A stretch of DNA of 64,000 bases, taken from NCBI RefSeq assembly GCF_026870155.1, contig NZ_CP113975.1:3162001-3226000 (forward strand). The letters run 5' to 3'. Of the stretch, positions 48,014 through 55,826 are shown one piece after another. Positions within the stretch are counted from its first letter, which is position 1. Every line of letters begins with the position of its first letter. The notes beneath the pieces are model-generated. The model worked only from the letters and a program-made list of their open reading frames with translations, had not been told where the DNA came from and made no database searches. Both the position numbers and the translations under genes were made by a program. Source of the DNA: Flavobacterium marginilacus. Lineage in GTDB: Bacteria; Bacteroidota; Bacteroidia; Flavobacteriales; Flavobacteriaceae.

Positions 48014-49027
48014 TTAATTCAATTCTATGATTGCTTTAATAGTATTGTTTTTTGGATCAATCCATTTTTCAAATTCACCAATCATGTCTGTAAAATCAGC
48101 ACGGTGAGTGATGTATTTTTTAGGGTCGATTTTACCTTCTTTCAGGCATTGCATTACATATTCAAAATCTTCGATGGTCGCATTTCGGCTGCTCATCAAA
48201 GTAGATTCTCTTTTATGGAAATCAGGATGACTGAAACTCAGTTCTCCTTTTTGAAGTCCCACCAAAACAAATCGACCGCCATGAGAAATGTAATTGAAAG
48301 CACTGTTCATCACTTTTTGATTTCCGGTCGCATCAATCACCACATTGGCCATATCACCATTGGTCAGTTCTGCTAATTTTGCAGCAACATCATCGTGCAG
48401 CGGGTTTATAGTTTCATCTGCCTGAAGCGCTTCTTTACAAAAATTAAGGCGGTATTCATTGATATCCATAACAATCACTTTAGCCCCGGCAATTTTTGCA
48501 AACTGGATCAATCCTAATCCGATTGGTCCTGCTCCCATTACTAAAACAGTATCGGTTGCTTTTACAGCTGCCCTGCGAACACCGTGTGCTGCAATGGCAA
48601 GCGGTTCTATCAAAGCCAGTTCATCATAATCCAAACCTTGTCCGTGAAGGAGATACTGTTCAGGAACAGTCACATATTCTGCCATTCCGCCATCTATATG
48701 CACACCAAAAACTTTGATATTTGCACAGCAGTTTGTCAAACCGTTTCTGCAGGCAACGCATTTTCCGCAGCTGAAATAAGGAATAAAAGTTACTTTGTCT
48801 CCCGGTTCAAAACCTTTTGCATTTCCTTTTATATATTCTGCAGCAAGTTCATGCCCCAGAATTCTTGGATATTCAAAATAAGGCTGTGTTCCTCCAAAAG
48901 CATGTATATCGGTTCCGCAGACCCCTATTCTTTTAATTTTCAAAAGAACTTCGCCTTCTTTTGGTTCCGGCATTGGTTTCTCTTTCAGCAGAAACTCTTT
49001 CGGTTTTTCGCAAACAATATATTTCAT
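48014..49027 (-). CDS. Zinc-dependent medium-chain alcohol/polyol dehydrogenase
   Basis: The 337-residue MDR enzyme has catalytic-zinc ligands C37 (GVCGTDIHAFGG), H59 and E60 (GHE). Structural-zinc cysteines C87, C90, C93 and C101 are in SCGKCVACRNGLTNCC. The Rossmann motif is VLVMGAGPIGLG. It is typical of sorbitol/L-galactonate/threonine dehydrogenase relatives. In the operon it lies between the FAH hydrolase and L-fucose dehydrogenase genes, so it may oxidise a sugar acid intermediate or an alternative substrate such as L-galactonate or lactaldehyde. The exact step is not assignable from sequence. Confidence 0.85.
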   Translation of the reverse strand: MKYIVCEKPKEFLLKEKPMPEPKEGEVLLKIKRIGVCGTDIHAFGGTQPYFEYPRILGHELAAEYIKGNAKGFEPGDKVTFIPYFSCGKCVACRNGLTNCCANIKVFGVHIDGGMAEYVTVPEQYLLHGQGLDYDELALIEPLAIAAHGVRRAAVKATDTVLVMGAGPIGLGLIQFAKIAGAKVIVMDINEYRLNFCKEALQADETINPLHDDVAAKLAELTNGDMANVVIDATGNQKVMNSAFNYISHGGRFVLVGLQKGELSFSHPDFHKRESTLMSSRNATIEDFEYVMQCLKEGKIDPKKYITHRADFTDMIGEFEKWIDPKNNTIKAIIELN

Positions 49028-49078
49028 TTTATTAGAATTATTTTTTTAGAAATTGGATAAACAACTCCTAAGTTTATA

Positions 49079-49933
49079 TTATTTACTATATGCTTTTGCT
49101 ACCTGTCTGCTGGATCCTAAACCTTCCATGCCTAACTCAATAACATCACCGGGCTTGATATAAATTGGATCTGGCTTGATTCCTAATCCAACTCCCGGAG
49201 GCGTTCCTGTACTAATAATATCACCAGGCATTAAAGTCATAAACTGGCTTAGATAATGTACTAAAAATGGAATTTTGAAAACTAAGTTCAATGTATTGCT
49301 ATCCTGGAATTTTTTACCATTTACAGTTAACCACATCGGAATATTATTTACATCGGCAATTTCATCCTGAGTAGCAAGGAATGGCCCAAGAGGCGCAAAC
49401 GTATCGCATCCTTTTCCTTTTGCCCATTGTCCGCCCATTTCTATCTGAAAAGCTCTTTCGCTGTAATCGTTTAATAAAGCATAACCTGCTACATAATCCA
49501 AAGCTTCTGCTTCTTCTACATAACTTGCTTTTTTGCCTACAACAAATGCCAATTCGATTTCCCAGTCTGTTTTTTCACTGTTTTTTGGGATAATCAAATC
49601 ATCATTTGGACCGCATAAAGAAGTCGTTGATTTGAAAAAGATAATTGGTTCTGCTGGAATCGGCGCACCTGTTTCATGACAGTGATCTACATAATTCAAT
49701 CCAATACAGATTATTTTTGAAGGTCTCGCTACTGGAGAACCCAAACGGACATCGGCACTCACTTCTGGCAAAACCGGATTGCTTTCCAATGCTTTTTTTA
49801 ATTTTTCTAAACCGTTTTCATCAAAAAAAGCTTCATTAAAATCTGAAACAATTGAAGATACATCATATCGTTTCTCTCCAATAATAACTCCTGGCTTTTC
49901 TTTTCCTACAGCTCCAAAACGTATTAATTTCAT
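49079..49933 (-). CDS. FAH-family hydrolase, probable 2,4-diketo-3-deoxy-L-fuconate hydrolase
   Basis: The 284-residue fumarylacetoacetase-fold enzyme has metal ligands E125 and E127 (DWEIELAFVVGK) and D156 (LNDYSER), the IGLNYVDHCHETG loop, KGKGCDTFAPLGP and DIISTGTPPGVG. In the oxidative L-fucose route of Xanthomonas, a member of this family cleaves 2,4-diketo-3-deoxy-L-fuconate to pyruvate and L-lactate. Placement next to two SDRs and a lactonase fits that step. Equivalent chemistry in L-rhamnose catabolism is the alternative. Confidence 0.8.
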   Translation of the reverse strand: MKLIRFGAVGKEKPGVIIGEKRYDVSSIVSDFNEAFFDENGLEKLKKALESNPVLPEVSADVRLGSPVARPSKIICIGLNYVDHCHETGAPIPAEPIIFFKSTTSLCGPNDDLIIPKNSEKTDWEIELAFVVGKKASYVEEAEALDYVAGYALLNDYSERAFQIEMGGQWAKGKGCDTFAPLGPFLATQDEIADVNNIPMWLTVNGKKFQDSNTLNLVFKIPFLVHYLSQFMTLMPGDIISTGTPPGVGLGIKPDPIYIKPGDVIELGMEGLGSSRQVAKAYSK

Positions 49934-49947
49934 TTTCTTTTTTTTTT

Positions 49948-50089
49948 AAGTTACTGAGTTGTTAAGTTACTAAGCTGCTAAGTTTTTCATCTCGGCAAAT
50001 TTAGTAAGTTGTATTTTTTAAGTTCCTGATTTCCTCAAATGCTAAGTATCTTTAATCTTAGGAACTTAGTATCTTAGAAGCTTAGCAGC
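49948..50089. repeat. TAAGTTACTAAGCTGCTAAG inverted repeat
   Basis: Tandem TAAGTTACT/AAGCTGCTAAG words (49948-49990) face CTTAGGAACTTAGTATCTTAG and AGCTTAGCAGC (50057-50089). It fills the gap between the SDR and FAH genes of one operon. It is a familiar flavobacterial repeat; a long imperfect hairpin could modulate expression of the distal genes. Confidence 0.75.
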
Positions 50090-50094
50090 ATCTT

Positions 50095-50859
50095 TTAATT
50101 ATTTAATTTGATAAATCCTCCGTCAATAGGGTAATCTGAACCAGTAATAAAACCTGCTTCATCACTGCACAAATACAGTGCTAAAGCCGCAACTTCATCT
50201 GGTTTGCCCATTCTTCCGATTGGCTGGGATTTTGATAATTTTTCGAAAATTTCAGCTTCTTTTCCCGGATAATTTTTATTGATAAAACCATCAACAAAAG
50301 GCGTGTGAACTCTCGCAGGAGAAATCGAATTACAGCGGATGCCTTCATTGATATAATCTCTCGCAACCGACAGAGTCATAGCCATTACAGCTCCTTTTGC
50401 AGTTGAGTATGCAAAACGGTCAGGTATACCAACCCATGCTGCAATTGAAGCCATATTCAAAATTACACCGCCGCCTGACAGTCTAAATTGCGGAATTGCT
50501 GCGTACAGACAATTATAAACTCCTTTTACATTTACATTCATCACTCGGTCGAAATCGGCTTCTGGTGTCGTATCAACTTTTCCAACGTGCGCAATTCCGG
50601 CATTATTAACCAAAATATTGAAGTTTCCTATTTTTTCAAATGTATCGGTAACTTCTTTTTGATTAGCTACATTACAGGCATAAGAAAATACTTTTCCGCC
50701 CAATTGTTTAATATCATCAACAGCCTCCTGAGCACTTTCGATTGTTAAATCGATAATATGAACCTCGGCTCCCTGTTTAGCAAACAGCGCAGCTATGGCT
50801 CTCCCAATACCGCTGCCTCCTCCTGTTACTACTGCTTTTTTATTTTGTAATGAAAACAT
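50095..50859 (-). CDS. SDR oxidoreductase, probable 2-keto-3-deoxy-L-fuconate dehydrogenase
   Basis: The 254-residue classical SDR has TGGGSGIGRA at 12-21, NNAGIAHVG, catalytic S138 and Y151-x3-K155, and the tail SPARVHTPFVDGFINKNYPG followed by QPIGRMGKPDEVAALALYLCSDEA. I recognise this C-terminal block from 2-keto-3-deoxy-L-fuconate 4-dehydrogenases. It would make the diketo compound that the FAH hydrolase cleaves. It sits 17 bp after the GH105 gene, in the same direction. Related enzymes act on 2-keto-3-deoxy-L-rhamnonate, so both 6-deoxysugars are possible. Confidence 0.8.
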   Translation of the reverse strand: MFSLQNKKAVVTGGGSGIGRAIAALFAKQGAEVHIIDLTIESAQEAVDDIKQLGGKVFSYACNVANQKEVTDTFEKIGNFNILVNNAGIAHVGKVDTTPEADFDRVMNVNVKGVYNCLYAAIPQFRLSGGGVILNMASIAAWVGIPDRFAYSTAKGAVMAMTLSVARDYINEGIRCNSISPARVHTPFVDGFINKNYPGKEAEIFEKLSKSQPIGRMGKPDEVAALALYLCSDEAGFITGSDYPIDGGFIKLNN

Positions 50860-50876
50860 ATATTCTAATTTTAATT

Positions 50877-52118
50877 TTATCTATTCAATTCTAAAGCTGC
50901 CAAAATAAAAGGCCCTGTCGCTTTCGGGTCATTATTTTTCTTTCTTTCGTTAATATAATATTCGTACGAACCATCGCGATAAGGATTACCGCCCAAACCT
51001 GCTACAGCACAGGCATTAGTCAATTCTACTTCGCCTTTAGAGTCAATTACTATCGATTGTGAAGTCAATCCGTCAAATGCTTTATTGGCAAAGTTTTTGA
51101 ATTTTTTAGGCAGGTAGCCTTTGTTCACTCCTTTTGCAAAAGCATAAGCAAACATAGCAGTACCCGAAGATTCTAAATAATTACCTTTTCTGCTTCCCAT
51201 GTCAGTTACCTGATACCACATACCCGATTTTTTGTCCTGAAATTTAATCAATGCATTTGAAACAGCATTTAAATAAGCAATTAATTCTTTTCTTTTCGGA
51301 TGTTCTTTGGGAAAATAATCCAATACATCAACCAAAGCCATCACATACCAGCCAATAGATCTCGACCAAAAATTTGGTGAAACACCAGTCTCTTTATTCG
51401 CCCATGGCATGGCTTTGCTTTCGTCCCAGGCATGGTAAAGCAATCCTGTTTTTTTATCAGTGGCATGCATTTGGATTAATTCAAATTGTTTGGCTATGTC
51501 GTCAAAGAATTTTCCATTTTCAAAAACTGCTGTATACTGAGCATAAAATGGTTCTCCCATATATAATCCATCCAGCCACATTTGGTTTGGATATATTTTT
51601 TTATGCCAAAATCCCCCGCTTGCTGTTCTTGGCTGATTTTCTAACTGCCTGCGTAAAGTCTGCATTGCGGTTAAATATCGCTTATCGTTTGTCTTCTTAT
51701 ACAAATCAAACAGTAATCTTCCTGCAGTTATATTATCAATATTATAAGTATCCGGCTCATACGTTTTGATATTTCCTTCTCCATCAATTAAATCATCTGC
51801 ATAACCTTTTATATAGGCAGCATATTTTGGTTCCTTTTTCTGCTTATTCAATTCTTCAAAAGCATACAAAACCAATCCGTGTACGTAATCCCAATGCGGA
51901 TTTTTTGCATCGTCTATCATATAGGACTGCGGATGGCGGTTCATCAGTGTCAAAGCCATTCTTTCAGACCATTTCAGTTTATCCGAAATTTCATTTTTCT
52001 GTTTTCCTGAAACTGCTTCGGTTTCGGTTTTTTGAGCCATAATGTGGCCGCTGAACACTAACAAAGCAAGCATCACACTTGTCCTTACAAAAAAAATGAT
52101 TTTTAATGAATTATTCAT
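50877..52118 (-). CDS. GH105 unsaturated rhamnogalacturonyl/galacturonyl hydrolase
   Basis: The 413-residue exported protein has a signal peptide ending GHIMAQ (about 29). The (alpha/alpha)6 barrel has WDYVHGLVLYAFEEL, D128 in NIDNI and D183 in MWLDGLYMGEPFYAQY, positions matching the conserved acids of unsaturated uronyl hydrolases, and SIGWYVMALVDVLDYFP. It removes the unsaturated uronic acid left at the non-reducing end after lyase cleavage, linking the PL1 lyases to monosaccharide metabolism. It is the first gene of the minus-strand operon. A well-formed promoter (TTTG, 19 nt, TACATTTG) and a palindromic operator lie just upstream. Confidence 0.93.
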   Translation of the reverse strand: MNNSLKIIFFVRTSVMLALLVFSGHIMAQKTETEAVSGKQKNEISDKLKWSERMALTLMNRHPQSYMIDDAKNPHWDYVHGLVLYAFEELNKQKKEPKYAAYIKGYADDLIDGEGNIKTYEPDTYNIDNITAGRLLFDLYKKTNDKRYLTAMQTLRRQLENQPRTASGGFWHKKIYPNQMWLDGLYMGEPFYAQYTAVFENGKFFDDIAKQFELIQMHATDKKTGLLYHAWDESKAMPWANKETGVSPNFWSRSIGWYVMALVDVLDYFPKEHPKRKELIAYLNAVSNALIKFQDKKSGMWYQVTDMGSRKGNYLESSGTAMFAYAFAKGVNKGYLPKKFKNFANKAFDGLTSQSIVIDSKGEVELTNACAVAGLGGNPYRDGSYEYYINERKKNNDPKATGPFILAALELNR

Positions 52119-52190
52119 CTTTGTTACAAATAAGATTATTATGAATTCTTTAGTTTTTGCTGATTTTTTTTACACAAAAAACAAATAAAT

Positions 52191-52204
52191 TGTAATCGAT
52201 TACA
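52191..52204. promoter_or_regulatory. LacI-type palindromic operator
   Basis: TGTAATCGATTACA is a perfect 14-bp palindrome with a central CG. It fits the LacI/GalR-family operator pattern (TGWNANCGNTNWCA). It abuts the -7 box of the minus-strand promoter, covering the expected transcription start, so a bound repressor would block the GH105 operon. No LacI-family gene is in the window. Confidence 0.65.
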
Positions 52205-52235
52205 CAAATGTAATTTTAAATATCAATATTCCAAA
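52205..52235 (-). promoter_or_regulatory. Promoter of the GH105 operon
   Basis: On the minus strand TTTG (52232-52235), a 19-nt spacer and TACATTTG (52205-52212) match the Bacteroidota sigma-ABfr consensus exactly. The predicted start lies near 52198, giving a leader of about 80 nt before the GH105 ATG at 52118. Confidence 0.7.
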
Positions 52236-52244
52236 CATAATTTA

Positions 52245-52269
52245 TACATTTGTAATTGTAATTTTTACA
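52245..52269 (+). promoter_or_regulatory. Candidate promoter and second dyad for the CoA-transferase operon
   Basis: TACATTTG (52245-52252) is a -7 match on the plus strand, without a clear -33 TTTG. TGTAA-TTT-TTACA (52257-52269) follows after 4 nt, with the same arms as the 52191 operator. The layout mirrors the opposite promoter, suggesting one regulator for both operons. Confidence 0.5.
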
Positions 52270-52312
52270 TTTATTATTTTTTAGCCAAAAAACAAACAAT
52301 TTATCATAAAAA

Positions 52313-53452
52313 ATGACAAAACTTAAAGGCATAACTTGGAATCATACAAGAGGACTTTTACCTATGGTTGCCACAGCGCAGCGTTTTACAGAACTTAATC
52401 CTGATATTGAAATCAGCTGGGAAAAAAGAAGCTTACAGGAATTTGCAGATGCTTCTATTGAAGATTTAGCAAAAAGATTTGATTTGTTAGTTATCGACCA
52501 TCCCTGGACAGGTTTTGGAGCACATACCAATGCGATTCTTCCTTTGTCCGACTATCTTTCTCCAGAATATATAAAAGACCAGGAAATCAATACTGTAGGA
52601 CGTTCTTACGGAAGTTACATTTTTAGCAATAAATTATGGGCACTGCCAATTGACGCTGCCACTCCGGTAGCTGCAGCACGATTGGATATTTTAGAAAAAA
52701 ACGGTTTAAATGTACCGCAGACATATGATGAGTTATTGGCTCTGGCCAAAAAAGGACTGATTGCTTTTGCAGGAATTCCGGTAGATTCGTTAATGACGTT
52801 CTATTCTTTTTGCTGCAGTCTGGGTGAAGCCCCTTTTCAGTCGCAGGAAAAAGTAATTTCGATTGAAACAGGAAAAAAAGCCCTGCAGATGCATCGCGAA
52901 CTGGCACAGTTAATGGATCCGGCAAACTTTAACCGAAACCCGATTCAGGTGTATGAAGCAATGGTCAACTCCGATGAAATTGCCTACTGCCCTTTTGCTT
53001 ACGGCTATTCTAATTATTCAAGAATTGGTTACAGCAAAAACTTACTTCATTTTTATGATTTAGTAAAATTGAATGACCAGCCAATGATTAGCTCTTTAGG
53101 CGGAACAGGACTCGCAGTTTCTTCTTTCAGCAAACACATTCCTGAAGCGGTAAAATATGCAGAATTCACAGGATCATCACACGTACAGCAGAATATTTTT
53201 GCAGACAATGGCGGACAGCCGGGACATCTTCAGGCTTGGAAAAATGACCGAATCAATGGGATAACTCACGATTATTTCAAAAATACACTGCCTGCTTTGG
53301 AAAGAGCTTTTTTAAGACCTAGATATTCGGGACACATGTATTTTCAGGATCATGCGGGCGATGTGGTTCGTGATTATCTGATTAACGGCGGTGATGAAGA
53401 AGCCGTTTTAGCAGCAATGGATGCGCTTTACATCAAGTCATTAAACTTATAA
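52313..53452 (+). CDS. Cytoplasmic solute-binding-protein-like protein (SBP1)
   Basis: The 379-residue protein has the fold signature of ABC extracellular solute-binding proteins: FTELNPDIEISWEKRSLQEF, RFDLLVIDHPWTGFGAH, YIFSNKLWALPIDAATPVAAARLDILEKNGLNVPQTYDELLALAKKG and SSLGGTGLAVSSFSKHIPEAVKYAEF. It has no signal peptide: the N-terminus is MTKLKGITWNHTRG, and an in-frame TAA two codons upstream rules out a longer start. No ABC permease or ATPase is present nearby. It is therefore probably cytoplasmic, perhaps a ligand-binding partner of the CoA-transferase encoded 4 bp downstream. The function is unknown. A second SBP-like gene lies at 55827-57050. Confidence 0.7.
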   Translation: MTKLKGITWNHTRGLLPMVATAQRFTELNPDIEISWEKRSLQEFADASIEDLAKRFDLLVIDHPWTGFGAHTNAILPLSDYLSPEYIKDQEINTVGRSYGSYIFSNKLWALPIDAATPVAAARLDILEKNGLNVPQTYDELLALAKKGLIAFAGIPVDSLMTFYSFCCSLGEAPFQSQEKVISIETGKKALQMHRELAQLMDPANFNRNPIQVYEAMVNSDEIAYCPFAYGYSNYSRIGYSKNLLHFYDLVKLNDQPMISSLGGTGLAVSSFSKHIPEAVKYAEFTGSSHVQQNIFADNGGQPGHLQAWKNDRINGITHDYFKNTLPALERAFLRPRYSGHMYFQDHAGDVVRDYLINGGDEEAVLAAMDALYIKSLNL

Positions 53453-53456
53453 CAGC

Positions 53457-54599
53457 ATGAGACCATTAGAAGGATTAGTTGTATTGGAATTCTGCCAGTT
53501 TTTGGCAGGGCCTTCTGCGGGCTTAAAATTGGCTGATTTAGGCGCGAGAATTATTAAAATCGAGCGTCCGGTAAAAGGCGAAGCTTGCCGTCAGCTGAGC
53601 ATTAAAGACCTTTTTGTGGATGACAGCAGTCTGCTTTTTCATACCATCAATAGAAACAAAGAATCATTTGCAGCCGACCTTAAAAACCCTGAAGATTTAA
53701 TTTTAGTAAAAAAACTAATCGCCAAAGCCGATATTATGACCCATAATTTCAGGCCGGGTGTTATGGATAAAATAGGTTTAACTTTTGCGGAAGCGTTAAC
53801 CATTAATCCAAAAATAATTTATGGAACAATAACAGGTTACGGAGACAAAGGTCCATGGGCAAATAAACCGGGACAGGATTTACTGCTGCAGTCACTTTCC
53901 GGACTGAGCTGGTTAAGCGGCCGAAAAAGCCAAGGGCCTGTTCCATTTGGTCTCGCTGTCGCCGATTTAATGTGCGGCAATCATTTTGTTCAGGGTATTT
54001 TGGCCGCATTACTCAAAAGAGCCAAAACCGGAAAAGGAGTTTTAGTAGAAGTCAGCCTGCTGGAATCGATTTTAGATGTTCAGTTTGAAGCCATTACTTC
54101 CTACTTAAATGACGGAGGACAGCAGCCGCAAAGAGGCGATGTTAAAGGAAGTGCCCACGCCTTTCTAAGTGCGCCTTATGGAGTTTATCCCACTCAGGAA
54201 GGATACATTTCATTGGCCATGGGTGATTTACTTTTCATTGGAAATACGTTAGGAATCGATTTAAATAAATATTCCGATAAACATTTATGGTTCTCACAAA
54301 GAGATGAAATCAGAGAAATAATAACTGAAAAACTGCTGACTCAAACAGCTGATTATTGGCTGAATTTACTTCAAAAAGAAGGAATCTGGTGTGGCAAAGT
54401 TCTCAATTACGAAGAGTTGGACAGCCAGCCTTTTGTGAAAGAATTACAATTAAAACAAACGGTTAAAAATGCTGCTGGAGAAACCTTGATTACTACCAGA
54501 AGCCCTATTCAATTGGATGGAGAAATTTTGGCCAGCCCGAAAGCAGCACCAAAAGTGGGTGAAGACAATACTGTGATACATGAAGAGTTTATTCGTTGA
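53457..54599 (+). CDS. CaiB/BaiF family III CoA-transferase (copy 1)
   Basis: The 380-residue cytoplasmic enzyme has LEGLVVLEFCQFLAGPSAGLKLADLGARIIKIERP, NRNKESFAADLKNPED, THNFRPGVMDKIG and the catalytic Asp D170 in FGLAVADLMCGNH, equivalent to the nucleophile of formyl-CoA transferase. ILAALLKRAKTGKGVLVEVSLLES follows, as in the family. It moves CoA between carboxylic acids, activating a substrate without ATP. It is translationally coupled to SBP1 (4-bp gap). A close paralogue follows. The acid substrate is unknown; sugar-derived or RG-II-specific acids are possible given the locus. Confidence 0.88.
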   Translation: MRPLEGLVVLEFCQFLAGPSAGLKLADLGARIIKIERPVKGEACRQLSIKDLFVDDSSLLFHTINRNKESFAADLKNPEDLILVKKLIAKADIMTHNFRPGVMDKIGLTFAEALTINPKIIYGTITGYGDKGPWANKPGQDLLLQSLSGLSWLSGRKSQGPVPFGLAVADLMCGNHFVQGILAALLKRAKTGKGVLVEVSLLESILDVQFEAITSYLNDGGQQPQRGDVKGSAHAFLSAPYGVYPTQEGYISLAMGDLLFIGNTLGIDLNKYSDKHLWFSQRDEIREIITEKLLTQTADYWLNLLQKEGIWCGKVLNYEELDSQPFVKELQLKQTVKNAAGETLITTRSPIQLDGEILASPKAAPKVGEDNTVIHEEFIR

Positions 54600-54602
54600 A
54601 CC

Positions 54603-54684
54603 GTTTATTTGTTTAATCGTTTTATCACAAACAGTTAAACAAATAAACGATTAAACAGTTAAACAATCAAAAACGATTAAACAA
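54603..54684. repeat. TTTAATCGTTT / AAACGATTAAAC inverted repeats
   Basis: GTTTATTTGTTTAATCGTTTT faces AAACAAATAAACGATTAAAC, with further AACAGTTAAACAATC words. The repeat lies between the two CoA-transferase genes. It is a known type of flavobacterial spacer and may have spread during the duplication. Confidence 0.7.
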
Positions 54685-54687
54685 AAA

Positions 54688-55824
54688 ATGAAACCATTAG
54701 AAGATTATTTAATAGTAGATTTCAGCCAGTTTCTTTCCGGGCCTTCAGCGAGTTTACGATTGGCCGATCTGGGTGCTCGTGTGATAAAAATTGAAAAACC
54801 GGGAACTGGAGACATCTGCAGAACCTTATATACTTCTGACTTGATTATGAATGGGGAATCTTCCGTTTTTCATACCATCAACAGAAACAAAGAATCATTT
54901 GCCATTGATTTCAAAGAGCCGAATGAACTTGAAAAATTAAAAAAACTGCTAGCCAAAGCTGATGTTGTTATGCACAATTTCAGACCCGGCGTGATGGAAC
55001 GTGTTGGCTTGAGTTATGACGATGTTACAGCAATCAATCCCAATATTATCTATGCCGAAATTTCGGGCTATGGTACTAAATCGGATTTAAAAGATTTACC
55101 GGGACAGGATTTATTACTGCAATCATTGACTGCATTAACCTGGCTGAGCGGTAATCAGGAAGACGGCCCGGTACCAATGGGATTGTCAATAGTGGATATG
55201 CTTGCAGGAGCGCATTTGGCACAAGGAATTTTGGCCTCTTTATATAGAAAAGCAACTCACGGTATCGGAGCAAAAGTTCAGGTAAGCATGCTGGAATCTG
55301 CTTTTGATTTTCAGTTTGAAACCATTACGACATATTTTAACGACGGCGGTGAACTGCCTGTTCGTACAAAATCCAACAATGCACACGCATATCTGGGTGC
55401 GCCCTACGGAATTTACAAAACACAAAATGGTTATTTAGCTTTGGCAATGGGATCAATCCCAGTTTTGGCCTCTCTTTTAAAATGTGATGACTTGTTACAG
55501 TTCTCTGAAAACAAATTTGGATTACGTGACGAAATCAAAAACATACTCGCCACGCATTTACAAACACAGGAAACTCAGTTTTGGCTGGATATTTTAGAAC
55601 CAGCAGATATTTGGTGTGCCAAAGTACTGAACTACAAACAGCTTTTTGCTGAAGAAGGATTCCGCGTTTTAAATTTCACGCAGAAAGTCGAAATGACAGA
55701 CAGCTATACTTATAAAACAACCCGATGCCCAATTAAAATTGATGGAGAAATTTTCACATCAGTTAAAGGTTCCCCAAAATTAGGACAGGATAACGAACGG
55801 ATTATTAAAGAATTTATAGCTTAA
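54688..55824 (+). CDS. CaiB/BaiF family III CoA-transferase (copy 2)
   Basis: The 378-residue enzyme aligns end to end with copy 1, with PSASLRLADLGARVIKIEKP, HTINRNKESFA, HNFRPGVMERVG, PGQDLLLQSL and catalytic D170 in MGLSIVDMLAGAH. Both copies keep the nucleophile, so neither is an obvious inactive subunit. Known family members are interlocked dimers, and some two-gene pairs form heteromeric enzymes, so a hetero-oligomer with copy 1 is possible. It ends 2 bp before the second SBP-like gene. Confidence 0.88.
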   Translation: MKPLEDYLIVDFSQFLSGPSASLRLADLGARVIKIEKPGTGDICRTLYTSDLIMNGESSVFHTINRNKESFAIDFKEPNELEKLKKLLAKADVVMHNFRPGVMERVGLSYDDVTAINPNIIYAEISGYGTKSDLKDLPGQDLLLQSLTALTWLSGNQEDGPVPMGLSIVDMLAGAHLAQGILASLYRKATHGIGAKVQVSMLESAFDFQFETITTYFNDGGELPVRTKSNNAHAYLGAPYGIYKTQNGYLALAMGSIPVLASLLKCDDLLQFSENKFGLRDEIKNILATHLQTQETQFWLDILEPADIWCAKVLNYKQLFAEEGFRVLNFTQKVEMTDSYTYKTTRCPIKIDGEIFTSVKGSPKLGQDNERIIKEFIA

Positions 55825-55826
55825 TA

